20,104 bases of DNA from positions 1 through 20,104 of the forward strand of contig JBKHYG010000041.1 of NCBI GenBank assembly GCA_046565595.1, written 5' to 3'. This stretch comes from JBKHYG01 sp046565595. Lineage in GTDB: Bacteria > Actinomycetota > AC-67. Under the pieces are notes generated by a model. It had not been told where the DNA came from. It was given only the letters and a program-made list of their open reading frames with translations, and did no database searches. Below, one piece after another: positions 15,266 through 20,104 of this stretch; position 1 is the stretch's first letter; each line of letters starts with the position of its first letter. Both the position numbers and the translations under genes were made by a program.

Positions 15266-15415
15266 ATGGCAGATCACGACAAGGATCAGGGCGAGAAGAT
15301 GTGCTGTGACGGCCGTACCCATGCTGAACACACCGCTGAGGCGGGGCACTGCTGCACCGACGACGATCAGTCCAAGAGCGATCAGGGACAGCAACAGTCT
15401 GGTCAGGCCGGCTAG
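15266..15415 (+). CDS. Small Cys/His-rich hydrophilic protein, function unknown
   Basis: A 49-residue protein on the strand opposite to all its neighbours. It begins MADHDKDQGEKMCCDG, continues with His19 and His22, then G-H-C-C at 27-30, and ends in a Gln/Ser/Gly-rich tail (DQGQQQSGQAG). Two CC pairs 14 residues apart with four His (4, 19, 22, 28) suggest a metal site; this is inference and I recognise no family. Support for a real gene: GGAGGGAG at 15251-15258 is well spaced from the ATG at 15266, and a perfect 12-bp hairpin follows the stop by 22 bases. Against it, an overlapping minus-strand reading (15191-15451) would encode a hydrophobic 86-residue peptide; only one of the two is likely real. 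Confidence 0.55.
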   Translation: MADHDKDQGEKMCCDGRTHAEHTAEAGHCCTDDDQSKSDQGQQQSGQAG

Positions 15416-15437
15416 AAGGCTGGTCAGGCAAGTAAAC

Positions 15438-15464
15438 GAGGGACGCTCCACCGGGGCGTCCCTC
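15438..15464 (+). terminator. Strong hairpin terminator between convergent genes
   Basis: GAGGGACGC (15438-15446) pairs perfectly with GCGTCCCTC (15456-15464). The stem continues inward by one G-U and two G-C pairs to a 3-base loop, for 12 bp in all. The plus-strand side is followed by TGAGGTTAT, a weak T content. Its place between the small plus-strand gene and the ribF 3' end suggests it stops transcription from one or both sides. Confidence 0.7.
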
Positions 15465-15517
15465 TGAGGTTATGCCCGCCGCCCTAGCGATCACAGAGCC
15501 AGGAGGTGGCGGGCTGA

Positions 15518-15535
15518 GGACCACATCAGTGGTCC
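15518..15535 (-). terminator. Distal hairpin in the ribF 3' repeat
   Basis: GGACCAC and GTGGTCC form a perfect 7-bp stem around a 4-base loop (TGAT on the minus strand). It is identical to the hairpin 40 bases to the right that contains the ribF stop. No T-run follows. It could protect the mRNA 3' end or help termination. Confidence 0.4.
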
Positions 15536-15557
15536 ATCCCCAGGAGGTCGCCGGTGC

Positions 15558-15575
15558 GGACCACATCAGTGGTCC
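15558..15575 (-). terminator. Proximal hairpin containing the ribF stop codon
   Basis: The same perfect 7-bp stem (GGACCAC/GTGGTCC); the TGA stop of ribF lies in the loop. The copy inside ribF at 15598 has lost the second arm, so only the two copies at and beyond the stop can fold. Confidence 0.4.
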
Positions 15576-16510
15576 AGACCCAGGAGGTCGCGGGTGCGGA
15601 CCACATCGTCGGCGATCTGTTCGATCAAGGCTTCGGGCGTGTCGAACTTGGCCTCGTCACGAAGCCTGTGGAGGAACTCCAGCGTCAGTTCGCGTCCGTA
15701 GAGGTCCTGATCGAAGTCCAGGAGGAACGCTTCGACGACCGGTTCAGACCGGTCCTCGAAGGTCGGGTTGAATCCGATGTTGACCGCCATCGGGACCCGC
15801 TGGCCGTCCTCGATGATCGCCCAGCCGGCGTAGACGCCTACCTTGGGGACGATCATCGCCGGATCGATCCGCAGGTTGGCTGTAGGGAAGCCGAGCCCCT
15901 TGCCTCGGCCGGCGCCCCTCTCTACCGTGCCGGTCAACCTGAAGGGGCGATCGAGTTCAGAAGCGGCGCGTTCCACCTGACCGTCGGCTAGGTGTTTGCG
16001 CACCAGGCTCGAGCTGACGATCTGATCGTCATCCATCTGCAGGGCGAAGATGTTCGTCTCATAGCCGTAGATGCTGGACAGTTCATCCAGCGTCTGGATC
16101 GTGCCAGCCTGGTCCTTGCCGAAGCGGAAGTTGGCTCCGATGGTGATCCGCTTGGCCCGAAGGCGTTCGACCAGGATGTCGCTGACGAAGCGTTCCGCGG
16201 GTAGGCCTCGCAGTTCTTCGTCGAAGGCCAACACGACGACGGCTCGGATCCCCAGCGACAAGAAGATCTGGGCGCGTTCCTGGACGGTCGAGAGCATCTT
16301 GGGTTCACGGCCCGGAGCGATGAGCGCCAGCGGATGCCGATCGAAGGTCACCACCGTCGGGATCAGTTCGTTGCGTTCGGCGTCAGCCAGGACCCGTCGG
16401 ACCAGGGCCCGGTGGCCGCGATGGACGCCATCGAATACGCCGATGGTGCACGCGCTCGGACCGAAATCGGCCGGGACCTGCTCGAGTCCGTCGTAGATAG
16501 AGCCACTCAC
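15566..16510 (-). CDS. ribF: Bifunctional riboflavin kinase/FMN adenylyltransferase
   Basis: 314 residues with both RibF modules. The N-terminal FAD synthetase nucleotidyltransferase has GVFDGVHRGH at 24-33, the NFRFGKDQAGT segment near 127-137 and VSSSLVR near 165-171. The C-terminal riboflavin kinase has GKGLGFPTAN (PTAN at 209-212), N-I-G-F-N-P-T-F near 244-251 and the acidic residue in VVEAFLLDFDQDLYG (Glu260). It converts riboflavin to FMN and then FAD, the cofactor ThyX needs. The GTG start at 16510 has no visible ribosome binding site; a TAGTGT hexamer six bases upstream hints at its own leaderless start, without a good -35. The last codons belong to the 40-bp tandem repeat. Confidence 0.95.
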   Translation of the reverse strand: MSGSIYDGLEQVPADFGPSACTIGVFDGVHRGHRALVRRVLADAERNELIPTVVTFDRHPLALIAPGREPKMLSTVQERAQIFLSLGIRAVVVLAFDEELRGLPAERFVSDILVERLRAKRITIGANFRFGKDQAGTIQTLDELSSIYGYETNIFALQMDDDQIVSSSLVRKHLADGQVERAASELDRPFRLTGTVERGAGRGKGLGFPTANLRIDPAMIVPKVGVYAGWAIIEDGQRVPMAVNIGFNPTFEDRSEPVVEAFLLDFDQDLYGRELTLEFLHRLRDEAKFDTPEALIEQIADDVVRTRDLLGLDH

Positions 16511-16629
16511 ACGGCCACACTACGAGAGACATCGACCGGGGAGGGGGACCGGAGCACATCCCGCCGCATCAGTGCAGGATCAGTGAAGGGCGTCAGGGTC
16601 GTCTAAAGGCTCCCTTTCTCTTCGCAGGC

Positions 16630-17514
16630 TCATGACTCCCCGCTCGCCGGCGGGATGCCGACGAGGATGCGAGCACCGTCGGCGCCGTCCTGACAGATCG
16701 CGACGATGCCTTCAGGGCCGACCGCAGCCCAGGGGCCCTCGGATCCGGCGGCGGTTGGCTGTTTGCCGTGACGCAGATCCTGCGCCGACTTTGCGTCTAC
16801 CTCGATACGCGGGAGTGCGGCGACGGCGTCCTCTATCGGCCGAAGCGTCTCGACGGACACATCCTCCAGCTGCACAGCATCGCTATCGCGCCACGGTCCG
16901 TTGCGGGTCCGGCGCAGCCAGGCAAGATGAGCCAGCGACCCGACCGCTACTCCTAGGTCGTCCGCCAGCGTGCGGATGTAAGTCCCGGGCGAACACACGA
17001 CCCGCATGGTCGCCTCCGGTTCGTCGCCAGGCTCGAACCCCTCTAGTTCGAGTTCAAAGATCGTCACCTTACGAGGCGGCCGATCGACCTCTTCTCCCCT
17101 GCGTGCCTTCTGATGTAGCCGTTCGCCGCCGATCTTGATCGCGCTGACCATCGGTGGGATCTGCTCGATCTCTCCGCGGAACCCTTCCAGCACAGCCTCC
17201 ACCGAGTCGCGCGTGACCCCGTCCGTCGATGCGCGTTCGGTCGCCTCGCCCTCTGCATCCAGGGTCGTTGTGCGCGAACCGAAACGAACGATCGCTCGGT
17301 ACTCCTTGCTCTCGGCGCCGGTGTATCCGAGCAGCCGCGTCGCGCGGCCCACACCTACCAACAAGACGCCGGTAGCCATCGGATCAAGCGTCCCAGCGTG
17401 ACCGATCCGACGCGTCCCGAGCACACGACGCAGCCGACCGATCACATCGTGGCTGGTCATCCCAGCAGGCTTGTCGATGACCAGGAAGCCGTCGACACCC
17501 GAGTCCTTCCTCAA
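16630..17514 (-). CDS. truB: tRNA pseudouridine(55) synthase TruB
   Basis: 294 residues. It makes pseudouridine 55 in the T-loop of tRNAs. The catalytic motif R-I-G-H-A-G-T-L-D-P-M-A-T-G-V-L is present with nucleophile Asp44. The K-E-Y segment, QIPPMVSAIKIGGERLHQKA, and C-S-P-G-T-Y-I-R-T-L-A-D-D-L-G are all family hallmarks. A short PUA-like C-terminal region follows. The start must be TTG 17514: an in-frame TGA, the nrnA stop, lies six bases upstream, no ATG or GTG occurs before the conserved GFLVIDKP, and AAGGA sits seven bases ahead of the TTG. A 119-base gap to ribF follows with no gene; it holds only a 5-bp hairpin at 16605-16617. Confidence 0.95.
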   Translation of the reverse strand: MRKDSGVDGFLVIDKPAGMTSHDVIGRLRRVLGTRRIGHAGTLDPMATGVLLVGVGRATRLLGYTGAESKEYRAIVRFGSRTTTLDAEGEATERASTDGVTRDSVEAVLEGFRGEIEQIPPMVSAIKIGGERLHQKARRGEEVDRPPRKVTIFELELEGFEPGDEPEATMRVVCSPGTYIRTLADDLGVAVGSLAHLAWLRRTRNGPWRDSDAVQLEDVSVETLRPIEDAVAALPRIEVDAKSAQDLRHGKQPTAAGSEGPWAAVGPEGIVAICQDGADGARILVGIPPASGES

Positions 17515-17517
17515 GGC

Positions 17518-18504
17518 TCAGTCCTTGCGGCCTGGCAGTCGTTCGATCACCGCTCGAGCAAGCGCTCCCGGTTCTGTGAACTCCGCAGGAGCAGTGGCCC
17601 CTGCTGCGAGACGGTGACCGCCACCACCGAACGAGGCCGCCACAGAACCGACATCGGTATCCCCACGCGATCGCATCGAGATCTTCCAACGGCCATCTGC
17701 GCGTTCACGCAGCAGCAGCGCGACATCGATGCCGTCCACCACCCGGATCGTGTCGATCAAGCCGTCCAACTCATCCTCTCCGGCTGATGCTTCGGCGATG
17801 TCCTCTTGGCCGATCCAGGTCCACACCAGGTTCGCTTGGGGAACGACCTTCAGCCGGGACAACGCTTTGGCGTCCACACGCAATGCAGCCAACGGCCGGG
17901 TCTCGTAGATGCGTTGCGAGATCCGGTCCTGCTTCACCCCGAGCGACAACAGCTCGGCGGCCAGTTCGTGAACCTCTGGAGAAGTGTTCGAGTACTGGAA
18001 TCGGCCCGTGTCGGTGACCAGACCCACATACAGGCAGGTCGCGATATCGGTGTCCAAGGGCCAACCGACGCGGGCCAGGAGTTGGCGGGCTACCACCGTG
18101 GTAGCCGCTGCGTCAGGGTCCAGCAGGTCAACCGAGGCGAACCCATCGTTCGTCGCATGATGGTCGAGCACTATGCAGCTCTTGGCCGCCGTCGCCTTCT
18201 TCGCAAGCGCCCCTAGGCGATCAAGTGACCCCGTATCGAACGCCAGGAACAGATCGGGTTCGGGATCCAGATCGTCCGGCGGCACGATCAGATCGAGTCC
18301 CGGGAGGAACCTCAGGCCTTGCGGAACCTCGGCTGGCTCCGCGAACGAGGCCTGCACCTCGACCCCTTGGGTACGCGCAGCCAAGCCCACGGCGAGCATC
18401 GACCCCAGGGCGTCTCCGTCTGGGTTCACATGACACGCCATCGCGATCCTCTTCGCCTTGACGACGAGCGCGACGGCATCCCGCCAGGCTTGGTCACTGA
18501 TCAT
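17518..18504 (-). CDS. nrnA: DHH-family phosphoesterase NrnA (oligoribonuclease / pAp phosphatase)
   Basis: 328 residues. Motif I is H-V-N-P-D-G-D-A-L-G-S at 25-35, motif II A-F-D-T-G-S with Asp90, motif III the DHH triad at 114-116 (VLDHHATN), and motif IV G-L-V-T-D-T-G-R-F with Asp165. The DHHA1 substrate-binding segment GGGGHRLAAG is near 293-302. NrnA enzymes degrade nanoRNA and dephosphorylate 3'-phosphoadenosine 5'-phosphate using manganese. ATG 18504 is preceded by AGAGG and overlaps the last 11 bases of rbfA. The rbfA-nrnA-truB order is conserved in actinobacteria and firmicutes. Confidence 0.93.
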   Translation of the reverse strand: MISDQAWRDAVALVVKAKRIAMACHVNPDGDALGSMLAVGLAARTQGVEVQASFAEPAEVPQGLRFLPGLDLIVPPDDLDPEPDLFLAFDTGSLDRLGALAKKATAAKSCIVLDHHATNDGFASVDLLDPDAAATTVVARQLLARVGWPLDTDIATCLYVGLVTDTGRFQYSNTSPEVHELAAELLSLGVKQDRISQRIYETRPLAALRVDAKALSRLKVVPQANLVWTWIGQEDIAEASAGEDELDGLIDTIRVVDGIDVALLLRERADGRWKISMRSRGDTDVGSVAASFGGGGHRLAAGATAPAEFTEPGALARAVIERLPGRKD

Positions 18505-18901
18505 CTTCGTCCTCTCGCTTGCCTGTGCGAAGCTCGTGCAACAACCGTTCGATCCGGTTGCCGCGCTCGATCGAGGTGTCCTGCTCGAAACGAAGGTCCG
18601 GGGTGTGCTTCATCCGGACGCTCTTGGCGATCACGGTCCGCAACTCGCCATGCCGAGCCGCGAGTTCCTTCGCAGCGTGCTTCTCGGCCTTCTCGTCGCC
18701 GTACACCGTGTAGAAGACCGTCGCGTTGCGAAGATCAGGCGAACAATCCACGCCCGTTATGGTGATGAAGTCGCTGTTCTCGTCGGCCGTCCGTTCCAGA
18801 TGATCCGCGAGGACCTGTTGCAACTGGTGGCCGACCCGGTCTCGACGCGAATAGGCCTTCGGCTGTTTGCCGAAACCTGCACGCTCACTCCTGGGGCTCA
18901 C
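18494..18901 (-). CDS. rbfA: 30S ribosome-binding factor RbfA
   Basis: 135 residues with the type II KH-like RbfA fold. Family segments seen are R-x-x-R-V-G-x-Q-L-Q-Q-V-L-A-D, I-T-G-V-D-C-S-P-D-L-R-x-A-x-V-F-Y-T-V-Y-G, and the C-terminal R-M-K-H-T-P-D-L-R-F-E-x-D-x-S-x-E-x-G-x-R-I-E-x-L-L. RbfA assists maturation of the 16S rRNA 5' end in the small subunit. Start GTG 18901 overlaps the ylxP stop as GTGA with GGGGAGG upstream. The C-terminus is short and acidic. Confidence 0.95.
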   Translation of the reverse strand: MSPRSERAGFGKQPKAYSRRDRVGHQLQQVLADHLERTADENSDFITITGVDCSPDLRNATVFYTVYGDEKAEKHAAKELAARHGELRTVIAKSVRMKHTPDLRFEQDTSIERGNRIERLLHELRTGKREDEDDQ

Positions 18902-19194
18902 TCGTCGTCCTCCCCTACCAGGCCGGACCTCATGCTCAACAACTCACACCCCGGCGCGGTCTCGATCCGTCTAGACACCTGGTCTAGCAGGCCTCGGGCA
19001 TGACCTGACTCGTTCGAGACGATGCTTACCCCGAGCGCCGCCCGCTGATGCAGATCCAGATGATCGACCTCGGCCGTTGCGATACGCATCTTGGCGTGGA
19101 GCCCATCCAGCAGGCTGCGGACCACCGCGCGCTTGTCCTTCAACGACCGAGCGTCCGGCAGATGCAACTCGTACCGCGCCCAGGCCACGAACAT
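18898..19194 (-). CDS. ylxP: DUF503 / YlxP family protein
   Basis: 98 residues beginning MFVAWARYELHLPDARSLKD. The pattern H-L-x-x-x-x-S-L-K-x-K-R-x-V-V-R-S-L and the later alternating segment R-A-A-L-G-V-S-I-V-S-N are typical of DUF503, a small protein encoded between infB and rbfA in many Gram-positive bacteria. It is linked to ribosome assembly by context, but its biochemical role is not settled. ATG 19194 lies two bases after the infB stop, with GAGG about eight bases upstream; an earlier in-frame start would only re-read infB. Confidence 0.9.
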   Translation of the reverse strand: MFVAWARYELHLPDARSLKDKRAVVRSLLDGLHAKMRIATAEVDHLDLHQRAALGVSIVSNESGHARGLLDQVSRRIETAPGCELLSMRSGLVGEDDE

Positions 19195-19196
19195 CT

Positions 19197-20104
19197 CTAC
19201 AACCTCGGGACGAGCTTCATCTCGTAGACCTCGATGTGGTCGCCGACCTTGATGTCGGTGTAACCCTCGATGCCTATACCGCACTCGTAGCCCTGCTGGA
19301 CCTCTCGCGCATCATCCTTGAAGCGCCGCAACGAACCGATCGTCGAGTCATGCACGATGACGCCGTCACGAAGCAGACGCGCCTTCGCGTTACGGGTGAT
19401 CGTGCCTTCCAGGACGAAGGAACCGGCGATGACGCCCTTGGGGATCTTGAAGACCTCGCGGACCTCGGCACGACCGAGCACGACCTCTTCGTATTCCGGT
19501 TCGAGCATGCCCTTCAGCGCGGCTTCGATCTCTTCGACCAGCTTGTAGATGATCTGGTAGGTGCGGATCTCTACGCCCGCCTCTTCGGCCGCCACACGAG
19601 CCTTGGAGTCCGGGCGCACATTGAAGCCCAATATGACCGCGTTAGAGGCCTCCGCGAGCGTCACATCACCTTCGGTGACCGCGCCGACCTGACGGTGAAG
19701 CACGCGAACGCCAGCGTTCTCGACCTTGAGCTTCTCGAGCGCATCGGCGACCGCTTCCAGCGAACCCTGCACATCGGCCTTCAGCACGACATTCAGCAGG
19801 ATCTCTTCGCCCTCTTGAGCTTGGCTGAAGACATCGGTCAGCGAGACTCGCTTGCGCGCGACGAGCTCAGCGGCACGCAACTTCTGAGCTCGGTTGGCGG
19901 CGATCTGCTTGGCCTTGCGCTCGTCTGCCACGACACGGAAATCGTCTCCGGCCATCGGAACGGTGTCGAATCCGAGCACCTGTGCCGGCGACCCCGGACC
20001 GGCTTGGGTCATCTTGCTGCCGGTGTCGTCGAACATGGCTCGGACCTTCGCCCACGCACCACCACATACGATCGAGTCACCGATCTTCAAGGTCCCGCGA
20101 TTCA
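19197..20104 (-). CDS. infB: Translation initiation factor IF-2, C-terminal part
   Basis: About 301 residues of the C-terminus; the gene continues past the right edge, because the frame stays open through N-R-G-T-L-K-I-G-D to the last base. Visible are the end of domain II (GTLKIGDSIVCGG, KVRAMFDDTG), then GSPAQVLGFDTVPMAGD, the long helix region rich in Lys/Arg, domain III (LNVVLKADVQGSLEAVADAL) and the fMet-tRNA-binding domain IV ending IKVGDHIEVYEMKLVPRL. The G domain is outside the window. IF-2 places initiator tRNA on the 30S subunit and promotes subunit joining. It is upstream of ylxP and rbfA in one operon. Confidence 0.96.
   Translation of the reverse strand, partial: NRGTLKIGDSIVCGGAWAKVRAMFDDTGSKMTQAGPGSPAQVLGFDTVPMAGDDFRVVADERKAKQIAANRAQKLRAAELVARKRVSLTDVFSQAQEGEEILLNVVLKADVQGSLEAVADALEKLKVENAGVRVLHRQVGAVTEGDVTLAEASNAVILGFNVRPDSKARVAAEEAGVEIRTYQIIYKLVEEIEAALKGMLEPEYEEVVLGRAEVREVFKIPKGVIAGSFVLEGTITRNAKARLLRDGVIVHDSTIGSLRRFKDDAREVQQGYECGIGIEGYTDIKVGDHIEVYEMKLVPRL

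Larger units (their letters stand above)
15499..15607. repeat. Three tandem copies of a 40-bp unit spanning the ribF 3' end
   Basis: The segment CCAGGAGGTCGCGGGTGCGG followed by ACCACATC recurs with its CCACATC part at 15521, 15561 and 15601, a spacing of exactly 40. The rightmost copy is inside the ribF coding end (codons for VVRTRDLLG). The middle copy covers the ribF stop and the bases beyond it, and the left copy is fully downstream and a little diverged, with one extra base. The two downstream copies carry a palindrome. It looks like duplication of the gene's last codons. Confidence 0.85.

Noticed and set aside
15191..15451. Minus-strand 86-residue hydrophobic frame, start GTG 15451, with two or three possible membrane segments
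   Set aside because: It starts inside a 12-bp terminator stem and is antisense to a frame with a better ribosome binding site and a metal-site-like Cys/His pattern. Kept as the main alternative to the plus-strand small gene.
15090..15467. Plus-strand 125-residue frame over the rpsO promoter and the small gene
   Set aside because: It begins antisense inside rpsO, crosses the rpsO promoter and overlaps the small Cys/His-rich gene in another frame; no ribosome binding site.
16605..16617. AAAGG-N3-CCTTT hairpin after truB
   Set aside because: Only 5 bp, AT-rich at the base, and no T-run; too weak to call a terminator.
1..20104. Search for mobile elements, CRISPR arrays, tRNA or rRNA genes and inteins
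   Set aside because: None seen. RecA and the other usual intein hosts here are uninterrupted, and there are no regularly spaced repeats apart from the 40-bp ribF tandem.

Overview
The window is a dense, high-GC housekeeping region of a bacterial chromosome, almost all of it read from the minus strand. Protein content and gene order (infB-ylxP-rbfA-nrnA-truB-ribF, rpsO-pnp-M16 peptidase-dapB-thyX-dapA-ftsK-rodZ-like-pgsA-cinA, then recA-recX) fit an actinobacterium. ThyX instead of ThyA in the dapA/dapB neighbourhood, GTG/TTG starts, 4-base stop/start overlaps and a Gram-positive-type SOS box support this. A SpoVS-family gene and the lack of typical Streptomyces/Mycobacterium features suggest a deep-branching class (Acidimicrobiia- or Rubrobacter/Thermoleophilia-like), but the class cannot be fixed from this window alone.

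Layout from right to left, which is the direction of transcription. (1) 20104-15566: translation and RNA-maturation operon, with the 3' part of infB, then ylxP, rbfA, nrnA, truB and ribF. (2) 15565-15165: a break in the cluster. It holds three copies of a 40-bp tandem repeat at the ribF 3' end, two of which carry a short hairpin, a strong 12-bp terminator hairpin, and a likely small Cys/His-rich gene on the plus strand (15266-15415), the only plus-strand gene I support. (3) 15164-2279: rpsO behind a promoter that appears to give a leaderless mRNA, a rpsO/pnp intergenic hairpin, then pnp, an M16 peptidase, dapB, a double-length thyX, dapA, ftsK, a RodZ-like gene, pgsA, cinA and thpR, mostly joined by overlaps or short gaps. 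(4) 2212-572: recA and recX behind a promoter whose spacer holds a near-perfect LexA box. (5) 571-1: spoVS followed by the start of a 4-hydroxyphenylpyruvate dioxygenase gene.

The genes serve ribosome assembly and initiation (infB, rbfA, rpsO), tRNA and RNA metabolism (truB, nrnA, pnp, thpR), cofactors and precursors (ribF for FMN/FAD, which ThyX needs; dapA/dapB for lysine and peptidoglycan; thyX for dTMP), envelope and division (ftsK, RodZ-like, pgsA) and DNA repair (recA, recX).

Points that depart from the ordinary: a ThyX whose signature motif is divided between two homologous halves; a ThpR lacking its first catalytic histidine; the small Cys/His-rich plus-strand gene; the ribF 3'-end tandem repeat; an RG-rich PNPase tail; and a marked excess of GATC sites.
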